DNA of 64,000 nucleotides from Planctomycetota bacterium (lineage in GTDB: Bacteria > Planctomycetota > PUPC01 > JACPCR01), in assembly GCA_027625095.1 (NCBI GenBank), contig JAQBXN010000022.1, positions 21,332 through 85,331 of the forward strand, in the 5' to 3' direction. A program made the translations under genes and the position numbers. How positions within the stretch are numbered: position 1 is the stretch's first letter; every line of letters starts with the position of its first letter. Positions 36,517 through 45,931 of the stretch are shown piece after piece. The notes below the pieces were generated by a model. The model did no database searches. It saw nothing but the letters and a program-made list of their open reading frames with translations, and was not told where the DNA came from.

Positions 36517-37113
36517 CTACAGGAGAAGCCCCGCCAATGCCGGACGAAGCTCCTTCAGTGCTTTCGCCCTGTGGCTGACCCCGTTCTTGAACTCGGCGGA
36601 GAGCTGACCAAAGGTCTTACCTTCAGGCGGATAGATGAAAAGTGGATCGTAACCGAAGCCTCCCTCCCCCTGTGGTTCGAAGGCAATCCGGCCCTCCACC
36701 TTGCCGCTTACGGTCAAGAGCACTCTCTCAGGGGAAGCCAGGGCAATGACGCATCGAAAACGAGCGGTCCGCGCAGATGCATCGAGGCCGTTCAGTTCCT
36801 CGAGCAGTTTCTGATTGTTGGCCGTATTATCGCCATGCTTGCCTGCAAAACGCGCGCTGTAGACCCCAGGCGCGCCGCCGAGCGCGTCCACTTCAAGACC
36901 GGAATCATCGGCCAGCACCCACTCATTCAGATGTCTGGCGAGGGTAAGGGCTTTGAGCTCTGCATTTTCCTGGAACGTGGCGCCCGTTTCTTCAACATCG
37001 GGCGCTTCGGGAAACTCTGCCAGACTGATGAACTGAACGGGCACATTGGTAAGGATCGCAACGATTTCGAGCAACTTGCCCCTGTTTTGAGAGCCTAGGA
37101 CGATCTTTTTCAT
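36517..37113 (-). CDS. rdgB: XTP/dITP diphosphatase (RdgB/HAM1 family)
   Basis: 198 residues, the normal size. The N-terminus VLGSQNRGKLLEIVAIL holds the nucleotide-binding S/T-x-N-x-x-K motif; LADDSGLEVDALGGAPGVYSARFAG holds the metal-binding aspartates and the signature; GGFGYDPLFIYP and SHRAKALKEL complete the substrate site. The enzyme hydrolyses non-canonical purine triphosphates such as dITP and XTP to monophosphates, cleaning the nucleotide pool. It is the first of the minus-strand rdgB-lepA-lepB series. Confidence 0.96.
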   Translation of the reverse strand: MKKIVLGSQNRGKLLEIVAILTNVPVQFISLAEFPEAPDVEETGATFQENAELKALTLARHLNEWVLADDSGLEVDALGGAPGVYSARFAGKHGDNTANNQKLLEELNGLDASARTARFRCVIALASPERVLLTVSGKVEGRIAFEPQGEGGFGYDPLFIYPPEGKTFGQLSAEFKNGVSHRAKALKELRPALAGLLL

Positions 37114-37373
37114 ATGAAAAATGTGGCTGTGGCTGAAATGGATCCTGAATCGAGCGAGTCAGTGCGTCCCCGGAAGCTCTAATGCCTGATTTACCGGATT
37201 AGATAAGCTGGTTCGGGTCTTTGGAGCTTCGCAGTTCAAGTTGGAAACCATGCTCCCCAAACGCGGTTCATTCGCAAGGCGGGTCACTTGCCATCGCCCG
37301 GTAAGTCGCTATGGTTTCCGCCCTCATTCATGGAGCTATTCCGGGCCTCAAAGGTCAAAACAGGAGTTATCAG

Positions 37374-37604
37374 ATGTCTATCCATAGAAGTCTCAAATCG
37401 AGTGGCGCACTCAGCCGCCAGCGTAGCGTCCTTACCAGGACAGAACGTATCAAGATTCTCGAAGATCATGAAAGGTGGAAGGAGGGTGATCCCGTCCTTG
37501 GCCTGCCCAAGGTGAAGGTTGCCCGTGTAAGGCTTGCCAAGAAGAAGAAGGAGAAAGCCGAAGAGGGAGAGGTGGCGGAAGTGGTAACAAAGGCGACAAA
37601 ATAG
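37374..37604 (+). CDS. Small basic protein of the Chlamydiae/Verrucomicrobia/Planctomycetes type
   Basis: 76 residues: MSIHRSLKSSGALSRQRSVL, then LTRTERIKILEDHERWKEGD and VLGLPKVKVAR, with a lysine/glutamate tail. This matches the short basic protein family restricted mainly to the PVC superphylum (TIGR04137-type); its function is unknown, although its size and charge suggest a ribosome or nucleic-acid association. I chose ATG 37374 because CAGGAG stands 8 bases upstream; an in-frame GTG at 37311 would add 21 unrelated residues. A strong intrinsic terminator follows, so it is a single-gene transcript. It is the best taxonomic marker in the window. Confidence 0.9.
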   Translation: MSIHRSLKSSGALSRQRSVLTRTERIKILEDHERWKEGDPVLGLPKVKVARVRLAKKKKEKAEEGEVAEVVTKATK

Positions 37605-37628
37605 TAAGCGAATGCATTATTCGAAGAG

Positions 37629-37665
37629 AACGTGTCCCGACTTTCAGGTTTGGACACGTTTTTTT
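37629..37665 (+). terminator. Intrinsic terminator after the small basic protein gene
   Basis: AACGTGTCC (37629-37637) pairs with GGACACGTT (37652-37660), giving a 9-bp perfect stem with a 14-nt loop, followed by a run of T through 37665. It is 25 bp after the stop codon. Confidence 0.9.
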
Positions 37666-37687
37666 ATGGAATGACATTTCTTTGAAA

Positions 37688-37715
37688 TTGTCAGAATGGA
37701 ATGCGGCCTTATATT
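37688..37715 (+). promoter_or_regulatory. Candidate sigma-70 promoter for the aminotransferase-pckA operon
   Basis: TTGTCA (37688-37693) and TATATT (37710-37715) are separated by 16 bp, each one mismatch from consensus. It sits after the terminator of the preceding gene and before the aminotransferase start at 37884, leaving a leader of about 160 nt. Assignment is by pattern only. Confidence 0.4.
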
Positions 37716-37883
37716 CTCATGAGCCGGACCACGATACAGGAATGAAGAAGCATGCCGCTGCCGAAAAAAGTCTCGGAACACCGTAACAAGATTCTCGCCA
37801 TCGCAACGTGATACGGGGCCTCCGATGTCCGAATTGAGTGACAACACCCGAATGGAAGCCCGACCCAAAGATATAGTGCACAG

Positions 37884-38990
37884 ATGAAGTCTTCCAAACT
37901 CGCAGACCGAATGAGCCGGATCGATGCCTCGGGGATCCGCAAGGTCTTCGAACTCGCATCCAAAATTGAAGACCCCATAAACCTCAGCATCGGGCTGCCC
38001 GATTTTGATGCACCAGAGCAACTGAAGCAGGCTGCTATCCGGGCCATTGAGAAAGGGATGAACCGGTATACGGTCACCCAGGGCGAGAAAGGCCTGCAGA
38101 AGGCGTTAAAGAAGCGGCTCATCGCGGACAAAGGCGTCAATCCGGATGGTGAAATTATGATTACCTCAGGCGTATCGGGCGGCATCTTTCTGGCATTCCT
38201 GACACTCCTTAATCCCGGCGATGAAATACTTCTGCCCGATCCCTATTTCGTCATTTACAAACACGTGACGAGACTCCTTGGCGCTACCCCGGTTTACGTG
38301 GATACCTATCCCGATTTCAGACTTCGTGAAGAAGACATCCGTCCTCTGATTTCAGAAAAGACAAAGCTCATCGTGGTAAACACACCTTCCAATCCGACCG
38401 GTGTGGTTTATTCGAAAGAAGAGCTGGAAATGGTCTCACGGCTGGCGGCGGAACACGACATCCTCGTCCTCGGCGATGAGATTTATGATGAGTTCATCTA
38501 TGACGAACCGCCGCCCAGTATCGCGTCTATGCACCCTGACACTCTGCTGCTTGGCGGTTTTTCCAAGACCTACGCCATCACTGGCTGGCGGCTTGGTTAT
38601 GCCTACGGCCCGCCGGAGATTATCTCCGAAATGACGAAACTTCAGCAGTACACTTTCGTCTGCGCGCCCTCGATTGCGCAGCACGCGGTGCTGGAGGTCC
38701 TGGATTCTCTCCGCAACGATCACCTTGACGCCTATCGCGCAAAACGCGACCTGATTTACAACGGTTTAAGAAGTCATTTCGAGGTCGAGAAACCCGGCGG
38801 CGCTTTCTATATCTTCCCCAGGGTACCTGCCGGCACGGATATGGAATTCGTAGAAACAGCATTGAAGGAACGATTGCTCATCATCCCTGGCAGCGTCTTT
38901 TCAGAGAAGGATACGCACTTCAGGATCTCGTTTGCTGCGACCAATGAAAACCTGGAAAGAGGGATCAAGATTCTGAAAGGGCTGGTGTGA
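37884..38990 (+). CDS. Class I/II PLP-dependent aminotransferase
   Basis: 368 residues of fold-type I aminotransferases, aspartate aminotransferase-like subgroup. The PLP lysine is Lys228 in GGFSKTYAITGWRLGYAYG; VNTPSNPTGVVYS binds the substrate carboxylate and phosphate region; VLGDEIYDEFIYD has the pyridine-nitrogen aspartate. RISFAATNENLERG near the end holds the conserved arginine. The amino donor/acceptor pair is not assignable. It begins 21 bp before the pckA start region, and the two genes are almost certainly one operon linking amino-acid carbon to gluconeogenesis (inference). Confidence 0.93.
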   Translation: MKSSKLADRMSRIDASGIRKVFELASKIEDPINLSIGLPDFDAPEQLKQAAIRAIEKGMNRYTVTQGEKGLQKALKKRLIADKGVNPDGEIMITSGVSGGIFLAFLTLLNPGDEILLPDPYFVIYKHVTRLLGATPVYVDTYPDFRLREEDIRPLISEKTKLIVVNTPSNPTGVVYSKEELEMVSRLAAEHDILVLGDEIYDEFIYDEPPPSIASMHPDTLLLGGFSKTYAITGWRLGYAYGPPEIISEMTKLQQYTFVCAPSIAQHAVLEVLDSLRNDHLDAYRAKRDLIYNGLRSHFEVEKPGGAFYIFPRVPAGTDMEFVETALKERLLIIPGSVFSEKDTHFRISFAATNENLERGIKILKGLV

Positions 38991-39011
38991 TTCAATTTTC
39001 AAGATATCGAA

Positions 39012-40670
39012 GTGAGCGCGACTATACTGGAGACGCCAAACCAAAACCTGTCCCATTCCCTGAAAACCACATTTGAACTAGAAATGACCCGATTTGATCT
39101 GCGCCAGTATGAAATCGATGTGGACCTGGTCCTCCGAAACGCATCCCGTTCGGCGCTCTATAAGGAGGCTATTCGCCGTGACCCCAAGACGTCAATCTCT
39201 GATACAGGCGCTTTGATCGCTTACTCGGGTGATAAGACCGGACGTTCACCCGGGGACAAAAGAGTCGTCAGGCATCCTGATTCCGAAGACAACGTTTGGT
39301 GGGGCTCGGTAAACATTGGCGTTGAAGATTCAGTTTTTTCAGTGAATCGTGAACGTGCCATCGATTACCTGAACACCCGGCAGCAGTTGTATTGCGTGGA
39401 TGCCTTTGCAGGCTGGGATCCTGACTATCGCCTCAAGGTTCGCGTCATCTGTGCCCTGCCGTATCACGCGCTATTCATGCACAATATGCTCATCCGGCCC
39501 ACCGCGGATGAACTGGCGAATTTTGGTGAGCCTGACTGTGTGATCTTCAACGCCGGGGAATTTCCTGCGAACAGATACACCACCGGGATGACCTCGAAGA
39601 CGAGTGTCGGCCTCAGCCTGGAACGCGGCGAGGTTGTGATCCTTGGCACACAGTACGCCGGCGAAATGAAAAAGGCAGTCTTCACATTGATGAATTACCT
39701 CATGCCAAGGCAAGGCGTTCTATCAATGCATTGCTCTGCCACGGCGGATAAAGAGACGGGCCATTCCTCTATCCTTTTTGGCCTTTCGGGTACAGGCAAG
39801 ACCACTCTTTCGGCCGATCCCAAACGATTTCTGATCGGGGATGACGAGCACTGTTGGACGGAAAACGGCATCTTCAATATCGAAGGTGGCTGTTACGCCA
39901 AGGCGATTTTCCTGACCCGCGAAGCCGAACCCCAGATTTTCGACTCGCTGCGATTTGGAGCAGTCCTCGAAAACGTTGTGTACGACGAAGCCAGCCATCA
40001 CGTGGATTTCGGCGACTTGAGCATCACGGAAAATACCCGGGGATCCTATCCCATCGACTACATTCCTAACGCGAAAATCCCATGCGTCGCCGACCACCCA
40101 GGCGACATCATCTTCCTCACCTGCGACGCGTTCGGCGTGCTCCCGCCGGTCAGCCGTCTGACCCCAGAGCAGGCGGAGTATCATTTCATCAGCGGTTACA
40201 CCGCGAAGGTTGCCGGTACAGAAGTCGGTGTGACCGAGCCGCAGGCAACATTCTCTCCCTGCTTTGGCGGGCCGTTCCTCGTCTGGCATCCCGGCAAATA
40301 CGCGCAATTGCTTTCGGAAAAAATTATGCAGCACAAAGCAACGGTCTGGCTCATCAACACTGGCTGGAGCGGTGGCGCCTACGGCACCGGATCGCGCATC
40401 AAACTCCAGTTCACCCGTGCCATCCTCGACGCTATTTATTCAGGCCAGCTCTCCAACGCTCAGACTGAACTCGACCCGATTTTTGGCCTCAACGTGATTG
40501 CCGAATGCCCTGGGGTCCCAAGCGAGATTCTGATTCCCAAAAATACCTGGAGAGATAAAGAGCAGTACGAAGTAACCGCGCGCAAACTTGCCGGGCTTCT
40601 GGCCAAGAATTTCGCAGCCTATGCGGACGGACTTGGTGAGATAGCGCGGGAGGCCGGGCCGAAAGTCTGA
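39012..40670 (+). CDS. pckA: Phosphoenolpyruvate carboxykinase (ATP)
   Basis: 552 residues of the ATP-type enzyme, which converts oxaloacetate and ATP to phosphoenolpyruvate and CO2, the first committed step of gluconeogenesis. Hallmarks: YSGDKTGRSPGDKR near residue 70, the kinase-1a P-loop GLSGTGKTTLSAD, the metal-binding LIGDDEHCW, and ENTRGSYPIDYIPNA. The start is drawn at GTG 39012 although the in-frame ATG at 39084 (MTRFDLRQYEI) also fits, because the first 24 residues are not conserved; neither has a strong ribosome-binding site. The gene directly follows the aminotransferase gene. Confidence 0.96.
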   Translation: MSATILETPNQNLSHSLKTTFELEMTRFDLRQYEIDVDLVLRNASRSALYKEAIRRDPKTSISDTGALIAYSGDKTGRSPGDKRVVRHPDSEDNVWWGSVNIGVEDSVFSVNRERAIDYLNTRQQLYCVDAFAGWDPDYRLKVRVICALPYHALFMHNMLIRPTADELANFGEPDCVIFNAGEFPANRYTTGMTSKTSVGLSLERGEVVILGTQYAGEMKKAVFTLMNYLMPRQGVLSMHCSATADKETGHSSILFGLSGTGKTTLSADPKRFLIGDDEHCWTENGIFNIEGGCYAKAIFLTREAEPQIFDSLRFGAVLENVVYDEASHHVDFGDLSITENTRGSYPIDYIPNAKIPCVADHPGDIIFLTCDAFGVLPPVSRLTPEQAEYHFISGYTAKVAGTEVGVTEPQATFSPCFGGPFLVWHPGKYAQLLSEKIMQHKATVWLINTGWSGGAYGTGSRIKLQFTRAILDAIYSGQLSNAQTELDPIFGLNVIAECPGVPSEILIPKNTWRDKEQYEVTARKLAGLLAKNFAAYADGLGEIAREAGPKV

Positions 40671-40866
40671 ATGCCGAGCGTAGAATTTCGATGTTGTATG
40701 AATTAATGACCCAGGTGATCTTGCAGAGGGTTCAGTTTCAGTGCCTAAACAGTAACTCTCATTCGCAAGCTCTGGCCATTCCCCATAAGTCTCGCTGAGC
40801 AATCTGGTATACAAGAGAGGGGTGGCATCGTTCGTTTTTTCGTTCCGAAGCGGAGGGAGAATGCAC

Positions 40867-40954
40867 ATCGTAGCTCTGGCCTCCAGGCCGGAGCAGGTTT
40901 CCTCTGTCGAACCTTCGGTTCGAACAACGCCGCCCTGGAGGGCAGCGTTACGAT
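40867..40954. repeat. Imperfect inverted repeat upstream of the giant cytochrome gene
   Basis: In the gene-free stretch 40671-41018, the arm at 40867-40889 (ATCGTAGCTCTGGCCTCCAG core) is complementary with about five mismatches to 40932-40954 (GCCCTGGAGGGCAGCGTTAC core), 65 bp before the next start codon. It resembles a dispersed hairpin element rather than a promoter. Confidence 0.6.
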
Positions 40955-41018
40955 GCGACGTCGTAGGGAATCCGCCAACAATCTCTCCTTTGGTTACACG
41001 CACACAGAACTCAACCTC

Positions 41019-44000
41019 ATGTCGTCTATCCAACTCATAGCTACCTGCCTCGCTCTTCTCCTACTGTCCGTCCGCCCGGGGCTGGCTCAGCAACTGGCTG
41101 CGGCCGATGGTAAAGCCCAGGCATCGGCCACCGCCTTCCCTCTCATCGGGCCCGGGGTGCCGAAGATGACGTTCAAGAAGGAGGAACTCTTCAAGAACGT
41201 TGGGGTCATTAATTCCAAGCTCGGCATCATTCACGGGCATTCGCTGCTGGCCATGCACAAGGGCTATCTTGCCATCGTGGGCTCTCGCGACGGTGGCGCG
41301 GGCGACGGCAACTTTGCGTTTTATGACATTTCCGATATTCGTAATCCGCAACTCGTGGCCAACTACAACAGCAAGGAAACGCTCAATCTGCGTGAAGCAC
41401 ATTCGTACGGTTTTACCGTCGTTGATGGCAAGGACATCGTCGTCCTGCAGGCAAAAGACGGTTTGCAGTTCTGGGACTGGACAGATGTGCGTGCCTGTAA
41501 GAAGGTCAGCGAAATGATCCTTCCACCCATGCGTGGGGGAGACTATGCGGGCACGCCCTGGTGGACCTCGGTGCAAGGTAAATACGTGTATGTAGGTGGG
41601 GCCGACACCGGACTGCACATTGTGGACGCAAGCGACATATCGAATCCAAAACAGATCAAGATTCTGCCGCTCAGCCGAACCGGCGGTTTCCGCATCGGGC
41701 CGGTTTTCGCGTGTGGAAATTTCCTGGTCATCTCAAGTATGGACACGCCCGGGATCTCGACCTTTGACATCAGCGACCCGAACAACCCCAGGCTCCTGAA
41801 CACGTTGCGCGAGGTTGTCGGCTACAGCTCGATGTTTAACGGCAACAGGCTTTACTCCGTGCACGTAATACCAACGATCTGGGATGTGAGCGATCCCACG
41901 AAAATCAAACGCATCAGTGAGTACAAAGGCCCCAATATTGGCGGAAAAGGCGGCTACGGGATCTTCCAGGACGGTTTCATTCACCAGGGCGTTTCGAGCA
42001 ATTACGCAATGGTAGACGTGCGTGATCCCAAGTCACCATTGCTCGTCGGCAAGATTTTTTCCGGGGTAAAAGGCAGCGACCTCGACGGCGGCAACGTCAT
42101 CGGCAATTTCGGGATCGGCTCATGCGACCACAGCAAGGGCACCTTCATCGCTCCACATTCTGTAGAGCCGGATACTCAAGGGCCGGAGGTCACCTGTATT
42201 CATCCGGCTAACGGCACGATCGGTCTGCCCACAAGTACGCGTATCGGCCTGACCTTCAGCGATCAGATTGATCTATCCACACTCAACAGCAAGGCCCTGG
42301 TCATCCGCGATGCGGCCGGCGAAGTCGTGACCGGACGCTACAGCCATCAGACCGGTGTCGTAAATTTCTGGCCGGACACTCTTCTCGAGAAAGACACAAC
42401 GTATGATGTTCTGGTGACCAAGGGCGGACTGCGTGACTATGCGGGCAATCCAACAGATACGGAATTCGTCAGCCGTTTTTCGACCGGCTCGGCTCTCAGC
42501 GACTTTCCAATGAAAGTCGCCGTCTCTAAGCCTGCGGAAGCTGGCAGCGAGATTGAGTTCGAAATCACCGAGGTGAATGCAGAAGGCAATGTCACCATCT
42601 CGTGGAATTTTGGTGACAACACAGGGCCCACTCCGTTCACCAAAGAACGCAGCATCAAGCACACATTTGAAAAGCCCGGTCACTTTATGGTTATCGCACA
42701 GGCAAAGGCTGGCGATCAGATGGGGGCGAGTTCGGTGATGCAGACCATCCACCTGCCCTCCACGCAAACGAAGCCAAGCCATTCAAGCACTATCTTTCTG
42801 GACGAAATCAAAGGCCGTGCCTGGAACGTGAACGCAGACAACAACACCGTCACTTTCAGCGACGTTAAGAGTCTGAAGAAAATCAGCGAAGTCCCGGTCG
42901 GCAAAAAGCCCCGCACGCTGGCGCAGGCCAAAAACGGCAACATCTGGGTTGTCAGCCAGGACGAGGCATTGGTGACAATATTGGACGGAACCACAGGTAT
43001 GCAGGTCTCCACTATCAAGCTCCGGTTCGGCTCGCGGCCGTACGGGCTCGCATTCGCTCCGAATGGTGAGGCAGCCTATGTTGCCACCCAGGGCACGGGC
43101 GAGCTCTTCCGGATCGATGCGGCCTCACAGCAAGTGGACAGCATCGCCGAAATCGGAGGCAAATTGCGTGGCGTTGCAGTGACCGCTGACGGCAGCCGTG
43201 CTTACGTGACACGATTCATCTCGCCCAGGGATCACGGTGAAATCGTTGAGGTGGATACAAAAACAATGAAAGTTACCCAGCGTATCGAGCTCGCGCTCGA
43301 CCCGGGGCCAGACAAAGAAGACGCTGGCCGCGGCGTGCCGAACTACATCAGCAGCTTAACAATTTCACCGGACGGCATGCAGGCATGGATTCCGTCCAAG
43401 AAGGACAACACCGTCCGCGGACTCCAGCTCGACGGCCAAACGCCCTCGTTTGAATCGACCGTGCGTACTATCGTCTCGGTTATCGATCTCAAAGCAGGCA
43501 AGGAGAATCTCGAAGCACGTCGCGATTTGAATGATCGCGATATGGCATTCGCCGCGGTATTCAGCCCGCTTGGGGACCTGGCATTTGTTGCGACGCAGGG
43601 GACGAACACCATCGAGATTCTGGATGCATACGATGGCCGCCAGATTTCCGCCATCCTTTCCACCGGTCTTTCGCCGCAGGGGCTCACCCTCAGTAACGAT
43701 GGCACGCGATTGTTTGTCCACAATTTCATGTCACGTGACATAGCGGTCTATGACGTTGGCTCAGTTGTCAATAATTTTGAAGGCACCGCTACACTGCTGG
43801 CGTCCATCAAGACAGTAGACAAAGAAAAGCTGTCTGGGAACGTTCTGCTCGGCAAACAGATTTTCTATAACGCTCAGGATTTCCGTATGAACCGCGACAA
43901 CTACATCAGTTGTGCGAGCTGCCATCTCGATGGGGGTAACGACGGGCGAGTCTACGACTTCACCAATCGAGGTGAAGGAATGCGCAATACTACCGAGCTC

Positions 44001-45332
44001 AACGGACGCCGCGGAACGGGACACGGCCGCGTACACTGGACGGCTAATTTTGATGAGATTCAGGATTTTGAACACGACATTCGCGGCCCTTTCGGCGGCG
44101 TGGGATTCATGGATGACAAAAAGTTCAGCAACGTGAAGTATCCGCTGGGCAAGCCGAAGACGGGCCAGAGCCGTGAGCTTGATGCCATGGCTGCATACGT
44201 TACATCGCTCGATAGTGTGCCGGACAGCCCGTATCGAAATCAGGACGGCTCATTGACCACGGATGCCATTTCCGGCAGGAAGATCTTCGACACACTCAAA
44301 TGCTTCTCATGCCACGGAGGCAAAGATTTCACGGACAGCGCGTCCGGAGTGCTGCACGATGTAGGCACCATCTCGAAACGATCAGGCAATCGCCTGGGCG
44401 GTCCGCTGCCAGGCATTGATACACCGACCTTGCGCGGTGTCTGGGAGACGGCCCCCTACTTGCACGATGGCTCGGCCGACACACTTATGGATGTCATCCA
44501 CAAAACGAACCCAAAGGGTATTCATGGGGCTACGCAGGCGCTGAACGAACCGGAGAAACAGCAGCTCGTTGCCTACCTTCAACAAATCGATGACCTCGAA
44601 CAGCCAGCCCGGGAAGCTCAGACCACCATAGTGATTACTTCACCGGAGCCCACAACCGTGGTGTCGACTGCACCCAGAGATTTCGAAGTCAGCGTTGCTA
44701 CCAAGGCGTTCCTGGGGGCCATCGAAAAGGTTGAGTTTTACGTTTCCAGTGCGGACGCCAATCCGAAGTATTCGAAAGCCGACGAGGCGGCTGAGGCCCC
44801 CTATTCATTTACCTGGAAGAATGTCCTGCCCCAAAACTATCTGCTGATGGCGAAGGCCCATTACGCCAATGGCATTAAATCTACTTCGCCTGTGGTAAAG
44901 ATGATGATGGCCCCGCCTCCAACCAAGAAAGACAATCAGGGCAAACCTGCCCCGGCAAGAGATAAATACGAACTCGTAAAGTTCGGTCTCAAGAAGGACG
45001 CGAAGGTTTATCAGGATCGGAATTATGTGTTCACTGTAATTCCTGAGCACCTCCAGGCTGCAAGCTATCTGATGATGCGCAACAACGACAAAAACACTCG
45101 CGACCCAAAGCACATCGTGCTCAAGCTGGACAAGGATCAGACTGTTTACGTCGGGATAGACACCCGCGGCAGCGTAGCGTGGATAAAGGGCTGGGAAGAG
45201 GACATCGAGGAGCTGAAGACTGACGATTCAAGTTTCCAGCTCTTCCACAAGAAATTCAAGAAAGGCGAGACCATTACCCTGGGCAACAACGGCGGAGGCT
45301 CGATGTATCTGGTGTTCCTGACGGAGCAGTAA
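41019..45332 (+). CDS. Giant secreted protein: LVIVD/Ig/PKD/YVTN propeller with diheme cytochrome c module
   Basis: 1437 residues from ATG 41019, chosen because it begins a good signal peptide (MSSIQLIATCLALLLLSVRP). An upstream in-frame ATG at 40953 lies in repeat DNA. Domains in order: LVIVD-type propeller repeats (about 45-385); a bacterial Ig-like Big_5 domain (about 390-490); a PKD domain (WNFGDNTGPTPF); a YVTN-type propeller (about 590-930); a cytochrome part with CASCH (Cys965) and CFSCH (Cys1095), plus TPTLRGVWETAPYLHDGS as in the MauG/CCP diheme peroxidase group; a second Ig-like domain and a C-terminal beta domain. It probably performs surface redox chemistry or oxidation of a substrate held by the propellers (inference). 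Confidence 0.85.
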   Translation: MSSIQLIATCLALLLLSVRPGLAQQLAAADGKAQASATAFPLIGPGVPKMTFKKEELFKNVGVINSKLGIIHGHSLLAMHKGYLAIVGSRDGGAGDGNFAFYDISDIRNPQLVANYNSKETLNLREAHSYGFTVVDGKDIVVLQAKDGLQFWDWTDVRACKKVSEMILPPMRGGDYAGTPWWTSVQGKYVYVGGADTGLHIVDASDISNPKQIKILPLSRTGGFRIGPVFACGNFLVISSMDTPGISTFDISDPNNPRLLNTLREVVGYSSMFNGNRLYSVHVIPTIWDVSDPTKIKRISEYKGPNIGGKGGYGIFQDGFIHQGVSSNYAMVDVRDPKSPLLVGKIFSGVKGSDLDGGNVIGNFGIGSCDHSKGTFIAPHSVEPDTQGPEVTCIHPANGTIGLPTSTRIGLTFSDQIDLSTLNSKALVIRDAAGEVVTGRYSHQTGVVNFWPDTLLEKDTTYDVLVTKGGLRDYAGNPTDTEFVSRFSTGSALSDFPMKVAVSKPAEAGSEIEFEITEVNAEGNVTISWNFGDNTGPTPFTKERSIKHTFEKPGHFMVIAQAKAGDQMGASSVMQTIHLPSTQTKPSHSSTIFLDEIKGRAWNVNADNNTVTFSDVKSLKKISEVPVGKKPRTLAQAKNGNIWVVSQDEALVTILDGTTGMQVSTIKLRFGSRPYGLAFAPNGEAAYVATQGTGELFRIDAASQQVDSIAEIGGKLRGVAVTADGSRAYVTRFISPRDHGEIVEVDTKTMKVTQRIELALDPGPDKEDAGRGVPNYISSLTISPDGMQAWIPSKKDNTVRGLQLDGQTPSFESTVRTIVSVIDLKAGKENLEARRDLNDRDMAFAAVFSPLGDLAFVATQGTNTIEILDAYDGRQISAILSTGLSPQGLTLSNDGTRLFVHNFMSRDIAVYDVGSVVNNFEGTATLLASIKTVDKEKLSGNVLLGKQIFYNAQDFRMNRDNYISCASCHLDGGNDGRVYDFTNRGEGMRNTTELNGRRGTGHGRVHWTANFDEIQDFEHDIRGPFGGVGFMDDKKFSNVKYPLGKPKTGQSRELDAMAAYVTSLDSVPDSPYRNQDGSLTTDAISGRKIFDTLKCFSCHGGKDFTDSASGVLHDVGTISKRSGNRLGGPLPGIDTPTLRGVWETAPYLHDGSADTLMDVIHKTNPKGIHGATQALNEPEKQQLVAYLQQIDDLEQPAREAQTTIVITSPEPTTVVSTAPRDFEVSVATKAFLGAIEKVEFYVSSADANPKYSKADEAAEAPYSFTWKNVLPQNYLLMAKAHYANGIKSTSPVVKMMMAPPPTKKDNQGKPAPARDKYELVKFGLKKDAKVYQDRNYVFTVIPEHLQAASYLMMRNNDKNTRDPKHIVLKLDKDQTVYVGIDTRGSVAWIKGWEEDIEELKTDDSSFQLFHKKFKKGETITLGNNGGGSMYLVFLTEQ

Positions 45333-45931
45333 GAGGTCAGGCACAACAGGGAAAAGTCAGTGCTAGAGTTTGCAAACACTTCAAGACCTCGTCCCCGGCC
45401 ATACGGCGAACCAGGCATGCTACAACTGCGTGGACGAATGGCATTAAGACCCCGGTAACGCTCTGCTCTTTGCCGCGTTCAGTTTCAGACGTGTATATGC
45501 ACCGTGGATAGCCAGGCGATCTTCTTCGCCTGCCCGCAAGCTGGCAGGGGCCAAATCCCATTCTCTTTAGCGCTTTTAGCTTGGAGATCTCATTCACCTG
45601 TGAGCAAGCTCACAGGGGGCTCGGGCCCCGCGATCGAACTGGGTAACGACAAGGCGCAATTCCGGTGACCGTTGCCAACGCCGTCGATAAGCCCCTGAGC
45701 GGCGATGACTCGCCGACGACGATTGCCTCTTTGACCCTTTGTAGTGCGCCAGTCATGGCGCTTTCAGGGGCGTTCGCCTCTCTTCGGCTGAAAATGAGTA
45801 CCATAAATTCTGGGACGTACAACCTCGCAAAACCGACTCTGGGGGTCGATTACAAGTCGATGTCCGGAGTTCTGCTCCGGGGCTGAAAGAATCTCTCTCC
45901 ACCTGATCCGGTGGTTAAAACCACCAGCTAC
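45333..45931. other. Gene-free stretch before the group II intron
   Basis: No gene seen. It has a short palindrome CTGTGAGC-AA-GCTCACAG (45598-45615), a word AAGACCCCGGTAACG (around 45448) that recurs near 47858, and at its right end a hairpin GGTGGTT/AACCACC (45911-45925) just before the intron. It may contain decayed or repeat DNA. Confidence 0.4.

Noticed and set aside
39723..40334. A 203-codon minus-strand frame opposite pckA
   Set aside because: PEP carboxykinase motifs on the plus strand are unambiguous, so this frame is a shadow.
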